Notes: generated by a model not told the origin, from the sequence alone. A stretch of DNA of 64,000 nucleotides from Pseudomonas sp. Root562 (GCF_001427125.1 NZ_LMGK01000025.1:235234-299233), one strand, 5' to 3'; positions 7,638 through 16,967 are shown, counted from the stretch's first letter. Program-made: numbers and translations.

Positions 7638-9089
7638 TTAGAAGGGATAAGGCTGGTTGGAGGGTTCAACCGTGACCCACTTGACCTCGGTAAACTCCTC
7701 GATGACTGCGCTGCCATCGAAACGTCCGTAGCCGCTTTTTTTCATTCCACCGTAAGGGGCCTGCGGCTCGTTTTGCACGGTGGCGCCATTGATGTGTACG
7801 CAGCCAGCATCCAGTCGGCCCGCTAACTCCAATGCCCGTGTCACATCGCGACTGAAGATTGAAGAGGAAAGTCCGTAGGCGGTGTCGTTGGCGACCTCGA
7901 GCGCTTGCTCGGCACCCTTCACCCGTACGATCGTTGTAACGGGACCAAAGGTCTCTTCGTCGTAAATCGACATCTCACGGGTAACCCGATCGACCAGTGT
8001 CGGGCCCATCAGAGCATTTTCCGCCAGGCCGCCAGCCACGATGACAGCGCCCTTGCCGATGGCGTCGTCGAGTAAATGATTGATCCGTTGTACCGAGCCT
8101 TGGCCGATCATCGGGCCTATCACGCAACTTGGCGACGTCGATGGAACGCCCGTTTCCAGCGACTTTACGCGTTCTGCAAAACGAGAAACGAATTGCTCGG
8201 CAACCGCTTCATCGACCACGAAACGCTCGGTCGACATGCAGATTTGACCCTGATAAAGGAAGGCTCCGAAAACGGCCGCGTTGACTGCTCCGTCGATATC
8301 CGCATCGTCCAGAACAACAAAAGGTGCTTTACCGCCCAGTTCCAGGAGACAGCGCTTGAGATGACTGGCGCACGTCTGGGCGATCATGCGGCCGACCTTG
8401 GTCGAACCGGTGAAATTCACTCGACGCACAACGTCATGAGCGACCAGTGCTTCAGTCACCGCAGACGCGTCTTCTGGCGCGCTGATCAGAAAGTTCAATA
8501 CCCCCGCCGGCAAACCGGCATCGTAAAAGGCTTCGGCCAGCAACGCATGCGTACGTGGACTGCTTTCAGAACCCTTGAAGATCACCGTATTGCCACACGC
8601 CAGTGGGTAGGCAATAGCCCGTGCGCCAAGAATGACCGGCCCGTTCCAAGGCACGATACTCAGTACGGCGCCCACCGGTTGGCGCAACGTCATCGACAGT
8701 GCGCCGGGCTTGTCGGTAGGTATGGTTTCGCCTTTGATTTGTGTGGTCAGGGCTGCAGCTTCACGCAGCAGGTTGGCCGATGCTCCCACGTTGAATTGTG
8801 CCCAGAGTTGCGAAGCGCCAATCTCCTCGGCCATGACCGAGCAGAACTGCGCCATTTTCGATTCCAGGGCATCGGCTGCCGCAAGCAGTATGCGCCGGCG
8901 TTCGGTTGGGCCGGTTTTTGACCATGTTTGAAAAGCGCGTTGGGAAGACTCGGCAGCACGGATGGCGTCCTCGACGCTGCAGGCTGCACCTACACTCACG
9001 GTCGCGGCACTGAGCGGATCGATGCGCAGGAAAGTCTTGCCATTGGAGGCGTCGAGCTTTTGATTGTCTATTACGATTTGAACGGTCAT
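7638..9089 (-). CDS. nahF: NAD-dependent salicylaldehyde dehydrogenase (NahF-like)
   Basis: A 483-residue aldehyde dehydrogenase that closely resembles NahF of naphthalene pathways over its whole length. Shared segments include ERRRILLAAADALESK, IKGETIPTDKPG.LSMTLRQPVG and the C-terminal motif QNEPQAPYGG. Catalytic residues are C284 (GQICMSTERF), E250 (LLELGGKAP), N149 in PWNG and R157, the numbering known for NahF. It oxidises salicylaldehyde to salicylate in the cytoplasm and may accept other aryl aldehydes. It is the last gene of the operon hydroxylase-catA-alcohol dehydrogenase-nahF, 27 bp behind the alcohol dehydrogenase, and precedes a strong terminator. Alcohol and aldehyde dehydrogenases together point to salicyl alcohol or salicylaldehyde as inputs. 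Confidence 0.9.
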   Translation of the reverse strand: MTVQIVIDNQKLDASNGKTFLRIDPLSAATVSVGAACSVEDAIRAAESSQRAFQTWSKTGPTERRRILLAAADALESKMAQFCSVMAEEIGASQLWAQFNVGASANLLREAAALTTQIKGETIPTDKPGALSMTLRQPVGAVLSIVPWNGPVILGARAIAYPLACGNTVIFKGSESSPRTHALLAEAFYDAGLPAGVLNFLISAPEDASAVTEALVAHDVVRRVNFTGSTKVGRMIAQTCASHLKRCLLELGGKAPFVVLDDADIDGAVNAAVFGAFLYQGQICMSTERFVVDEAVAEQFVSRFAERVKSLETGVPSTSPSCVIGPMIGQGSVQRINHLLDDAIGKGAVIVAGGLAENALMGPTLVDRVTREMSIYDEETFGPVTTIVRVKGAEQALEVANDTAYGLSSSIFSRDVTRALELAGRLDAGCVHINGATVQNEPQAPYGGMKKSGYGRFDGSAVIEEFTEVKWVTVEPSNQPYPF

Positions 9090-9116
9090 TGCTGGTTCCT
9101 TGGCAGATCGAAAAAG

Positions 9117-10262
9117 TTAGACCGAAGCAGGGACTGGCATACGGAGAATCGGTTTGATGGTGATACCGCGCTCGCTATCGGCCATCGCCTGGTTCACCTC
9201 ATCGAACTCATAAAACTTGCATAGCTTGTCGAAGGGGAATCGGCCCTGCAGGAACAGATCAACCAGCTTCGGAATAAAGGCATTGGCAACGACATCGCCT
9301 TGCACGATGCCCATGATGCGTTTGCCGGGAATCATCACGTCGTTGATATTGAAGGCGACCTCAGTACCCATTTTGGTAGCGCCGACAATGCCACAGGTGC
9401 CAAGCGTGGTGACCGAGTCGATCGCCTGGCGCAACACCTCGGAGCGACCAGAGCATTCAAGGCTGTAATTGACACCGCCCTGGGTGATGGCCTGAATGCG
9501 TTGAACCGGATCCTCTTCGCGACTATTGATGACATGGGTCGCTCCCAGTTCGAGCGCCAGTTCCAGCCGACTCGCAGTGACGTCCACAGCAATGATGGTC
9601 GTGGCGCCAGCGACCTTCGCCGCCATTACCGCCGCCAGCCCGACCGCGCCTGCACCAAAGGCGGCGAAGCTCGATCCTGCCTCAACCCTGAGTGCATTGA
9701 GCACTGATCCTGCGCCCGTCTGAATACCACAACCCAGCGGCCCCAAGAGTTCCAGTGGTGCCTGCTTTGGGACTTTGACGACGTTGCGCTCATTGGCGAT
9801 CGTGTAAGTGGAAAACGAGGATTGGCCAAAGAAATGGTCGTGGATGGCATGGTCGCTGCCACATGCGCAAGCGGAGGTGGTGCCATCTAGTCGGCCACCA
9901 CCAAAGTTCAACGGGTGCATGTGTGTGCAGTGTGCCGGGTGGCCCGTTTCGCAAGGCAGGCAAAGACCGCACGACATGTACGTCATGACCACGTGATCAC
10001 CCGGTTGTACCGTCGTCACGGCAGAACCGACGGCATCGACGACACCGGCACCTTCATGACCGAGAATAATGGGCAGAGGAGTGGGAAACAGCTGATCACG
10101 CACCACCATGTCAGTGTGGCAAACACCTGTAGCGACCACACGCACGCGCACTTCGGTTGGCCGAGGAGCCTCGAGCAAGACATCCTCAATTTGCAAAGGG
10201 GCTCCCGAGGTGCGCAATACTGCGGCACGGATGTTCATCGATTGTGCATCAGTCCGGGACAT
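9117..10262 (-). CDS. Zinc-dependent aryl-alcohol dehydrogenase
   Basis: A 381-residue class III-like medium-chain alcohol dehydrogenase of the XylB/AreB (benzyl alcohol) kind. Catalytic zinc ligands are C48, H69 (GHEGAGVV) and C178. Structural zinc ligands are C98, C101, C104 and C112. The NAD-binding GAGAVG is at residues 203-208. It should oxidise an aryl alcohol such as salicyl (2-hydroxybenzyl) alcohol to the aldehyde used by the next gene product. The start is set by AAGGAG nine bases before the ATG. It lies between catA and the aldehyde dehydrogenase. The substrate is inferred from context; benzyl alcohol itself would also fit. Confidence 0.88.
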   Translation of the reverse strand: MSRTDAQSMNIRAAVLRTSGAPLQIEDVLLEAPRPTEVRVRVVATGVCHTDMVVRDQLFPTPLPIILGHEGAGVVDAVGSAVTTVQPGDHVVMTYMSCGLCLPCETGHPAHCTHMHPLNFGGGRLDGTTSACACGSDHAIHDHFFGQSSFSTYTIANERNVVKVPKQAPLELLGPLGCGIQTGAGSVLNALRVEAGSSFAAFGAGAVGLAAVMAAKVAGATTIIAVDVTASRLELALELGATHVINSREEDPVQRIQAITQGGVNYSLECSGRSEVLRQAIDSVTTLGTCGIVGATKMGTEVAFNINDVMIPGKRIMGIVQGDVVANAFIPKLVDLFLQGRFPFDKLCKFYEFDEVNQAMADSERGITIKPILRMPVPASV

Positions 10263-10310
10263 CGTTGTCTCCTTGAAGTGGTTCGTCGACGTCGAGTGAA
10301 TGTCGGTTGG

Positions 10311-11249
10311 TCAAGCAGACTGCAACGCACGCGGGCGTTGGCTGCGATGGGTTGCTTGTTCGCTGGCGGCCGGACGCAGGCTGAAATTGAATGTCATCTC
10401 GGCGAAGCGCCCTGCCACACCCATGGCGGCGGCTCGTTCCTCGTCTTCCACAAAGCGAACTTCACCGATCAATCCGTCACGCGTCGCATAGGCGAAGTCG
10501 TCCCACAGGTACTTGTCATTCGACAGATTGATCTGGGTGGTCAGATGTTCATGCCCAGGGGCAGAAATGAAAAAGTGGATATGCGCGGGTCGCTGACCGT
10601 GGCGGCCCAAGTGATCGAGGCATTCCTGAGTCGGGCCGGCTGGATCGCAACCGTAGCCCGAAGGCACGATGCTGCGAGCCCGGTAGCAACCATTGGCGTC
10701 GGTGAGAATCCGGCGACGCAAGTTGAATTCAGACTGGCTCTTGTCGAAGTACGAATAGTTGCCCTGGGTGTTGGCTTGCCACAAATCCACGGTGGCCCCA
10801 GCGATCGGCTGGCCGTTCAGGTCGGTTACACGCCCTTCCAGAAACATCACCGTTGCTGTGCCATCCTCGGTCCCATCATCCATTCGAGTCTGGTACTCAC
10901 ATAGTGGGGCACCGGCGACATACAACGGGCCTTCGATTGTCCGTGGGGTGCCACCGGTACGACCCGCTTCGGCGTCCCTGGCATCGGCCAGCAGATCAAG
11001 GAAGTGTTCGATGCCAAGCCCGGCGACCAGCAAACCTGCTTCGTTTTTGGCGCCCAGGCGGTTGACGTAGTCCACGGCCCCCCAGAATTCATCGTCGCTG
11101 ATCTGCAGATCTTCGATCACGCGGGCGACTTCCTGCAGCAACCGAAAGACGATCTGCTTGTGGCGCGGATCGCCTGCATTGTTGTCCAGCCCAGAGGCTT
11201 CTCGGAAGAATTGCTGCAATTGCGGCAGTTGAGAAATTTTCACTGTCAT
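10311..11249 (-). CDS. catA: Catechol 1,2-dioxygenase
   Basis: A 312-residue intradiol dioxygenase, the usual length for Pseudomonas CatA. The four non-haem Fe(III) ligands are visible: Y165 (GNYSYFD), Y199 (VPSGYG), H223 and H225 (RPAHIHFF). The N-terminal dimerisation domain (IVFRLLQEVARVIEDL, WGAVDYVNRLG) and the C-terminal RSQRPRALQ tail are also typical. It opens catechol to cis,cis-muconate in the ortho pathway. It follows the salicylate hydroxylase by 80 bp and so receives its product directly. No catB/catC is in the window, so muconate processing must be encoded elsewhere. Confidence 0.95.
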   Translation of the reverse strand: MTVKISQLPQLQQFFREASGLDNNAGDPRHKQIVFRLLQEVARVIEDLQISDDEFWGAVDYVNRLGAKNEAGLLVAGLGIEHFLDLLADARDAEAGRTGGTPRTIEGPLYVAGAPLCEYQTRMDDGTEDGTATVMFLEGRVTDLNGQPIAGATVDLWQANTQGNYSYFDKSQSEFNLRRRILTDANGCYRARSIVPSGYGCDPAGPTQECLDHLGRHGQRPAHIHFFISAPGHEHLTTQINLSNDKYLWDDFAYATRDGLIGEVRFVEDEERAAAMGVAGRFAEMTFNFSLRPAASEQATHRSQRPRALQSA

Positions 11250-11329
11250 TTCGATTCACCTGATCTTATTGGTATCCACCCACGAAGAGAGCCGCTCGGT
11301 GTTCCCTCCGTGCGTGTCGGTTCAAATCA

Positions 11330-12613
11330 TTAGGCGACCGCTCGCCAGCCCAACTGGGCACGGGCCTCTTGAAGGTCGGACTGCATGTCGTGATTCCACA
11401 GCCAGTCGAAACGCTCGGCGAGGGTTTTGCTCAGCAGTTGTTCGTCATTGGCCACCGCTGGATCACGCATTTCATACAGCTCACCGGCTTCCCAGGAGGT
11501 ACGCTGCACACGGCAGGCACGGGGGCGACGGATGGCGTCGTAGGCTTCGAGCACCGCCTGTGGCTGGCTGTCCAGGACCTGTGGATCGGCCAACAATCGC
11601 GCCAGAAGCCAGGCGTCTTCCAGGCCTTGACCTGCGCCGGCGCCCTGGTGTGGCAACATCGCATGCGCAGCATCGCCGATCAGACCCACGCGGCCGTGCA
11701 CGTAACCTGGCAACTCATCGAGTTCATGCAGCGCCCAAAGGGTGGGGGATGGAATGCATTCGAGCAGAACCCGAGCAGCGTCTCCCCAATGGTTGAAGGC
11801 AGAGAGCATTTCTTCCTGGCTGGCATTGCGTACCCACGGAGCATCACTTGGCCAGGTTGGATCAGGACGACTGCGATCGGAAATGAAGGCAACAACGTTG
11901 ATAAGCCGGCCTTGTTTGACGGGGAACGTGAGGATATGAGCATCAAGCCCCAGGTACATCTGCGGGACGTCGATCAAGTGTTCATCGACACCCCGGGCCC
12001 GGTAGGCCGCGCGCAGTTGTTGGCTGTCGATCATCCCGCGATAGGCGCAGGTACCACTGAAACGCGGCGCCACCAGGGGTTGGCCAAGACCGTTGAGCAC
12101 ATGATCACGAATCGATGATTTGATACCGTCCGCGGCGATCAACAGGTCGCAGCGATGCTCGGTGCCATCGGTGAACACGACGCGAGCCTGTTCGGCATCC
12201 TGCTCCACGCTGACGGCGCGCTTGCCGAATTGAGCGATTCCCTCCGGCAACTGGCTAGCCAGCGCATCGAGGAAGTCAGCACGGTGTACCGATGACTGCC
12301 CTACCCCTTCGGCCAGGCTTGCGCCCAGATAACCGGCATCTTCACCACGACGCCATTCGAACCAGATGTCCTGCCAGGGATCCTGCGTCTGGTCGGCAAT
12401 CTTGCGGTAGGGTTCGGCAATACCCAGGCCCGCAATGGCACGAACGGCGTTGGCGCCGAACGAGACACCCGCTCCGACCTCGCCAAAGGCAGGCGCCGAC
12501 TCGAATAATTGCACGTCGAGGTGGGAATGACGGCAAAGGTCCAAGGCCAGAGCCACGCCGGCGATACCGCCGCCAACAATGCCGATTTGCAGTTTGGATT
12601 GAGAAGTACGCAT
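11330..12613 (-). CDS. nahG: Salicylate hydroxylase (salicylate 1-monooxygenase)
   Basis: A 427-residue class A flavoprotein monooxygenase that closely resembles NahG. The FAD-binding GGGIAG is at residues 14-19 within IGIVGGGIAGVALALDLC. Other shared blocks are APAFGEVGAGVSFG.NAVRAI, VGQSSVHRADFLDAL, RFSGTCAYRGM, and the second FAD motif GLIGDAAHAMLPHQGAGAGQ. The enzyme converts salicylate, NADH and O2 to catechol and CO2. GGGTAACTAGCT precedes the ATG, a modest ribosome site. A NahR-type element lies 65-108 bp upstream of the start codon. It is the first gene of the hydroxylase-catA-alcohol dehydrogenase-nahF transcript. Confidence 0.94.
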   Translation of the reverse strand: MRTSQSKLQIGIVGGGIAGVALALDLCRHSHLDVQLFESAPAFGEVGAGVSFGANAVRAIAGLGIAEPYRKIADQTQDPWQDIWFEWRRGEDAGYLGASLAEGVGQSSVHRADFLDALASQLPEGIAQFGKRAVSVEQDAEQARVVFTDGTEHRCDLLIAADGIKSSIRDHVLNGLGQPLVAPRFSGTCAYRGMIDSQQLRAAYRARGVDEHLIDVPQMYLGLDAHILTFPVKQGRLINVVAFISDRSRPDPTWPSDAPWVRNASQEEMLSAFNHWGDAARVLLECIPSPTLWALHELDELPGYVHGRVGLIGDAAHAMLPHQGAGAGQGLEDAWLLARLLADPQVLDSQPQAVLEAYDAIRRPRACRVQRTSWEAGELYEMRDPAVANDEQLLSKTLAERFDWLWNHDMQSDLQEARAQLGWRAVA

Positions 12614-12677
12614 AGCTAGTTACCCATGAGGCTGATTGTTATTGGAGTAAGCAAATCATCGCCATCCGAGCGCTATT

Positions 12678-12721
12678 GATAAATACCGCAACTCCCATAC
12701 ATTCCATCATGGGTGTGAATA
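12678..12721 (-). promoter_or_regulatory. NahR-type operator, copy 1 (before salicylate hydroxylase)
   Basis: A 44-bp element with ends GATAAAT and GTGAATA separated by 30 bp, read on the minus strand as TATTCAC...ATTTATC. It matches copy 3 at 28 of 44 positions, the most divergent of the three copies. It lies 65-108 bp upstream of the salicylate hydroxylase start codon. NahR sites are known to begin with ATTCAC, so this is the expected activator site; binding is inferred. Confidence 0.65.
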
Positions 12722-12750
12722 TTACTCGTCAGGTCGAACAGTCATCGGCC

Positions 12751-12777
12751 GACGAGCCCTCCCGGGGCTCGTCTTTT
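12751..12777. terminator. Hairpin between transporter gene and hydroxylase operator
   Basis: The 9-bp stem GACGAGCCC/GGGCTCGTC is followed by TTTT on the plus strand only. It sits just downstream of the minus-strand MFS stop codon. On that strand it lacks a T-run, so it may be a weak terminator or an mRNA 3'-end stabiliser. Confidence 0.4.
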
Positions 12778-12787
12778 GCTGCAAGGG

Positions 12788-14125
12788 TTAATGCGCCGGT
12801 TGCCGGGATAAAGCAGCCTGACGGCCTGGAGCGTTCTGAATCAGAAACACCAGAATGGCGATGCCCCCTACCAATCCTGGTATGGCGAAGATAAGAAAGC
12901 TGGCCTGCAGCGGCAGAGATGAAGCGTGCAGTGCCCCACCCAGCAGCGGACCGATGATGGCTCCGGTTCGCCCGACACCCATTGCCCAGCCAAGCCCGGT
13001 AGACCTTATATGCGCGGGGTAATACTGCACGGTGCAAGCGTTGGCCAGGATTTGCGTACCAATGGTGCAGGCCCCGGCGATGGCGATAAGAAGATAAAGA
13101 ACGGGTAACGGCGCCTTGAGCGCCAACAGGCTCAGGGCTAACGCTCCACAACTGAAAAACGCGACCAAGACCTTGGCGATTCCAATGCGGTCCCCCAGCC
13201 ACCCACCGGCCACTGCGCCAATAATCGCGCCGACGTTTAGTGCCAGCAGAAACGCCAGGCTGGAGTTCAATCCATAGCCTGCGGCCGTCATCAGTTTCGG
13301 CAGCCAGGAACTCAGTGCGTAAACCATCAACAAACAACAGAAAAACGCCAGCCACAGCATGAAAGTGTTCACCTTGCGCCCGTCCTGGAACAGCTGCGCA
13401 ATCGACACTTTCGTACCTTTGGCGACCATCTGGTTCAACTGGTCATTAGGAGTGGGTACGTAAGACGGCTCGGCTTGTGCCAATAGATTTTGAGCCTTCA
13501 CGGACTGTCCGGTGCGCAGTAGAAAATCCATCGACTCCGGCAGTTGGCGTATTAAAAAAGGCAAGGCCAACAGAGGTATAAGCGCTACATAGAACACGGC
13601 TTGCCATCCCCATTGCGGGATGAGCACCATGCCCAGGCCCGCCGATAGCATTCCGCCCAACGAGTAGCCGCTGAACATGATCGCCACCAGGGTGCTGCGG
13701 GATTTCTTCGGCGCGTATTCGTTCATCAACGCCACAACGTTGGGCATCACCCCGCCGATCCCAAGACCGGCAATGAACCGGCATAACGCAAACGCCTCAG
13801 GGCTCTGCGCCAAGCCGTTGATCGCCGTGACCCCGCTGAAGATCGCGACGCACATCATGATGGTTTTACGTCGACCTATACGGTCGGACAGTGAACCGAA
13901 AAACAACGCCCCCAGCATCATGCCCACCAGCGCGCAGCTGCCCAACGCACCCGCCTGCAACGAACTGAGGCCCCACTCGGACATCAATGAAGGCAGTACG
14001 ACCCCATAGATGACCAGATCGTAACCGTCGAAAATGATGATCAGCGCGCACCAGAACAGTACGCGCGCATGGAAGGCATTGAACCGTGCCCCGTCAATCA
14101 GGGCTGACACATCTATCGTACGCAT
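12788..14125 (-). CDS. MFS transporter of the AAHS (BenK/PcaK) type, probable salicylate importer
   Basis: A 445-residue 12-helix inner-membrane transporter. The family fingerprint FDGYDLVIYGVVLPSLM lies in helix 1, and FGSLSDRIGRRKT in loop 2-3, with a second copy GGWLGDRIGIAKV after helix 8. AAHS members import benzoate, 4-hydroxybenzoate and similar acids with protons. It lies between the salicylate hydroxylase operon and the sulfatase operon, with its own NahR-type element 133-176 bp upstream, so salicylate is the best guess for its substrate. It is a different protein from the AAHS transporter at 6282. C-terminal residues after helix 12 are short and polar. Confidence 0.88.
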   Translation of the reverse strand: MRTIDVSALIDGARFNAFHARVLFWCALIIIFDGYDLVIYGVVLPSLMSEWGLSSLQAGALGSCALVGMMLGALFFGSLSDRIGRRKTIMMCVAIFSGVTAINGLAQSPEAFALCRFIAGLGIGGVMPNVVALMNEYAPKKSRSTLVAIMFSGYSLGGMLSAGLGMVLIPQWGWQAVFYVALIPLLALPFLIRQLPESMDFLLRTGQSVKAQNLLAQAEPSYVPTPNDQLNQMVAKGTKVSIAQLFQDGRKVNTFMLWLAFFCCLLMVYALSSWLPKLMTAAGYGLNSSLAFLLALNVGAIIGAVAGGWLGDRIGIAKVLVAFFSCGALALSLLALKAPLPVLYLLIAIAGACTIGTQILANACTVQYYPAHIRSTGLGWAMGVGRTGAIIGPLLGGALHASSLPLQASFLIFAIPGLVGGIAILVFLIQNAPGRQAALSRQPAH

Positions 14126-14257
14126 GGCTTCGCTCTTCTTGTCATTGTTATAGAGCCGGAGGATCTGACGCCTCCGGTTATTGCACGTGCCTAAGGGTCA
14201 AATGCAGATGCGCTCATACCCGGGCATGGACTCGATCATGGGCAAACCCACAACCGG

Positions 14258-14301
14258 GATAAATGCAGCCAGGCGAATACTGATTATTTCGACCGTGAAT
14301 A
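14258..14301 (-). promoter_or_regulatory. NahR-type operator, copy 2 (before MFS transporter)
   Basis: A 44-bp element GATAAAT-N30-GTGAATA, identical to copy 3 at 37 of 44 positions, with the shared inner blocks GCAGC, CGAATAC and TATTTCGA. It lies 133-176 bp upstream of the transporter start codon and only four bases past the end of the sulfatase-maturase gene, so it marks a new transcription unit. Orientation relative to its gene is the same as in the other copies. Confidence 0.75.
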
Positions 14302-14305
14302 AAGC

Positions 14306-15214
14306 TCATCGGCGTACGCATCTGAAACCAATATGCGAACTGGTGGTATCCGGGGCTTGGGGTGAACGGGCGGGCGCGCGGTAGCGCCGGCAGTAATCCG
14401 GGGCGCAAAGATGGGAACCACCTTTGAGCACCCTCATGTTTTTCTCGCCACCGCCTTTGGCACAGCAGGAAGGCTTACCGCTACCCTGCCCGGGATTGTT
14501 GAATGGCGTGATTGTCCATTCCCAGACATTACCGATCATGTCCTGCAGCCCGTAACCATTGGCAGGAAATGCGCCCACTGGCGAGGTCCGGTCGTAACCA
14601 TCCAGAGCAAGGTTGCGCCAGGGAAAATCCCCCTGCCAGATGTTGGCCATGTGGCGTCCATCCGGAACAAGTTGATCGCCCCAGACAAACTCGCTGCCTG
14701 TTCGCCCTCCCCAAGCGGCAAATTCCCATTGCGCTTCGGTGGGCAGTTCGCAACCCACCCACTGGGCATAAGCATGCGCATCTTCGAGGCCAACATGGAC
14801 CACCGGATGTTGGTCGAGACCTTGCAGGTTCGAGTCGGGCCCCAGCGGGTGGCGCCAGTCGGCGCCCGGAACCAATGACCACCAACGGCTCACATCGTCC
14901 AGTTGAACCGGGCCGTCGGGCGGCATGAATACCAGCGATGCCGGCTGCAACAGGTCCGGTGCGACGCCGGGATAGTCTTCTGAAGCCAGACACCGTTCTG
15001 CTTGAGTCACATAACCTGTGCTGGCGATAAACGCAGCGAACATGGCGTTGGTGACGGGAGTGGCATGCATGAAAAATCCAGTGATCTCCTCCCAGCGCAC
15101 GGGGCTTTCTTCAGGGTAGTGATCTTGAGATCCCATCAGAAATCGGCCCTCAGGGATTCTGATCAGGGCCGCCCCGTTGCGATCAACCAGGCCGGCGTCA
15201 ACGTGATTGTTCAT
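14306..15214 (-). CDS. Formylglycine-generating enzyme (sulfatase maturase)
   Basis: A 302-residue FGE/SUMF1-fold protein. The full active-site block is present near the C-terminus: RVLKGGSHLC...YCRRYR with the two catalytic cysteines C270 and C275, then the ending IGFRCVR. This separates it from EgtB-type and other FGE-like proteins that lack the paired Cys. It converts the Cys of CxPxR in sulfatases to formylglycine, using O2 and copper. No signal peptide is seen, so it should act in the cytoplasm. The chosen ATG overlaps the sulfatase gene by 17 bp and has GAGACGGCAG before it; a start nine codons earlier lacks a ribosome site. The pairing with the sulfatase is unambiguous. Confidence 0.92.
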   Translation of the reverse strand: MNNHVDAGLVDRNGAALIRIPEGRFLMGSQDHYPEESPVRWEEITGFFMHATPVTNAMFAAFIASTGYVTQAERCLASEDYPGVAPDLLQPASLVFMPPDGPVQLDDVSRWWSLVPGADWRHPLGPDSNLQGLDQHPVVHVGLEDAHAYAQWVGCELPTEAQWEFAAWGGRTGSEFVWGDQLVPDGRHMANIWQGDFPWRNLALDGYDRTSPVGAFPANGYGLQDMIGNVWEWTITPFNNPGQGSGKPSCCAKGGGEKNMRVLKGGSHLCAPDYCRRYRAPARSPQAPDTTSSHIGFRCVRR

Positions 15215-16919
15215 CTGCCGTCTCGTAATGCTTGATTTCATTGCCGAATCGAATTTTTGTGGCGAGTTCGGTATCCCATTCGATCCCGTTGCGGGCCTGG
15301 CATTGTTGCCATTGGTTCAACAGCGAGCGAGTGACCTGTGGCTGTTGAGCCGCAAGATTGTGTAACTCGGTGGGATCTTTCCGGATGTCGAACAGCTCCC
15401 ATTGACCTGTGCCCCAAGGCGCATTGCTGAAGGTCATTTTCCAGTTCCCCTGAAGCAGCGAGACCCGCCCAAACAACTCAGTGCACTGGACTTCATCTGC
15501 AGGATGTACGCTGGCCTGGTTCTTCTTTAGAAAGCCCAGTGCCGAGCTTCCCTGCATTTTCGTAACGCTCGCATCTTCAGTGGAGGGATGGTTGATCTGT
15601 GCAAGCTCCAGAAACGTAGGGGCGATGTCTTTGACGCTCATGTAGGTATCGGAAATTTCTCCGTGACGCATGCCTGGCCCCTTGATGAACGCAGCAGTAC
15701 GAATGCCTCCCTCATAGGTGAATGCCTTGTACATTCTGAAAGGTGTTGAACTCACTCGCGCCCAGTTGGGACCGTAGCCGCTGAATGACCCGGGCTTGCC
15801 AATATTGTTGAGCGAGTTGTCGAAGTGTTCGGCAATCCATTTGCCATTGTTTGGCGTTACGTCTTCGGGGTTGCTTCCTTCCGCGCCGTTATCGGAAAAA
15901 AACACGAACACAGTGTTGTCATACTGCCCGGTGTCTTTCAGGTGTTTGACCAGGCGTCCGATGTTGTCGTCAAGATTGGTGATCATGCCGGCATAAATTT
16001 CCATCCGGCGAGCTTCCAGTTGTTGTTCTTTGGTCGAGAGCTTCTCCCAGCCAGGCCAGACATCGGGTCCCGGGTTGATCTGCACATCACCGGCAATCAG
16101 GCCCTTGGCCTTCATCCGCTCAAGTCGGGCCTGCGCGATGGAGGCATACCCTTTATCGTAAAACCCACGATATCGCTCTTGATAGGCCGCCGGGACTTGT
16201 AATGGCCAGTGGGGAGCGGTGTAAGCCAAATAAGCAAAAAACGGTTTACCGCTGTTACCTGAACCGATTTGTTTGATTGCAGTAGAAGTGAAGTAATCAG
16301 ACGAGTAACCGAAATCCTTCGGCAGTTCTATTTCTTGGCCGTTGAGTCGATAGGTGGCCTTGGGATTCTTGTCCGTTGTTCCGCCTTGGGTGAAGTGATC
16401 GGCCGATCCTTCGATGAGGGCAAAGGACTGGTCGAATCCCCGCGCAACGGGACTCAGCTCAGGGGTTCTGCCCAAATGCCATTTACCAACCATCATTGTC
16501 CGGTAGCCATTGGCCTGCAGCAGTTTGGGAAAAGCGACCACCCGATCGGTCAGGTAGCCCTCATAACCGCGCTTGCCCTTTTGCTCAGGCAGTACCAGTT
16601 CAGCCATGGTGCCGACACCTGCGATGTGGTTGTCGGTTCCGCTCATCAACATGGAGCGCGTTGGGGAGCAAGTAGGCGCCGTGTGGTAATTACTCAGGAT
16701 TACGCCCTGATTGGCTATAGCGTCCAGGTTAGGCGTTTTGATCTCACTACCGAAGGCACTCAGGTCGGAATACCCCATGTCATCGGCAACAATCAGAACG
16801 ATGTTGGGCCGCTGGCCTTTGTCGATTGGGGCGGCGTTACTTGCAGGAGCAGCGAGAAGGCTCATGCCACCCGCCAGAGCCAGTGAGCAGATTAGATTGG
16901 GTTTAAATACTTCACGCAT
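15198..16919 (-). CDS. Exported arylsulfatase
   Basis: A 573-residue type I sulfatase. A Sec-type signal peptide covers about residues 1-29 (hydrophobic core LICSLALAGGMSLLAAP, cleavage near SNA/AP). The metal site begins NIVLIVADDMGYSD with D46 and D47. The formylglycine site is C84-S-P-T-R with the following SML.SGTDNHIAGVGTM block, as in Pseudomonas AtsA. FVFFSDNGAEGSNP and KWHLGRTPE are further active-site segments. It hydrolyses aryl sulfate esters, presumably in the periplasm. Well-studied Pseudomonas AtsA is cytoplasmic, so the signal peptide is notable, and maturation must then precede export. It lies between the porin and the maturase in one operon. Confidence 0.93.
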   Translation of the reverse strand: MREVFKPNLICSLALAGGMSLLAAPASNAAPIDKGQRPNIVLIVADDMGYSDLSAFGSEIKTPNLDAIANQGVILSNYHTAPTCSPTRSMLMSGTDNHIAGVGTMAELVLPEQKGKRGYEGYLTDRVVAFPKLLQANGYRTMMVGKWHLGRTPELSPVARGFDQSFALIEGSADHFTQGGTTDKNPKATYRLNGQEIELPKDFGYSSDYFTSTAIKQIGSGNSGKPFFAYLAYTAPHWPLQVPAAYQERYRGFYDKGYASIAQARLERMKAKGLIAGDVQINPGPDVWPGWEKLSTKEQQLEARRMEIYAGMITNLDDNIGRLVKHLKDTGQYDNTVFVFFSDNGAEGSNPEDVTPNNGKWIAEHFDNSLNNIGKPGSFSGYGPNWARVSSTPFRMYKAFTYEGGIRTAAFIKGPGMRHGEISDTYMSVKDIAPTFLELAQINHPSTEDASVTKMQGSSALGFLKKNQASVHPADEVQCTELFGRVSLLQGNWKMTFSNAPWGTGQWELFDIRKDPTELHNLAAQQPQVTRSLLNQWQQCQARNGIEWDTELATKIRFGNEIKHYETADEQSR

Positions 16920-16967
16920 TGCATCTCTCCATTATTATTTTTTTGACCGGGGCAGTCTGCGCACCCG

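Noticed and set aside
10311..11249. Chlorocatechol or hydroxyquinol dioxygenase in place of catA
   Set aside because: Length, N-terminal domain and the RPRALQ tail match Pseudomonas CatA, and salicylate hydroxylase supplies catechol next door.
14306..15214. Reading the FGE-type gene as EgtB (ergothioneine) or another non-maturase FGE-fold protein
   Set aside because: Both active-site cysteines are present in the RVLKGGSHLC...YC pattern, and it is fused by overlap to a sulfatase with a CSPTR site.
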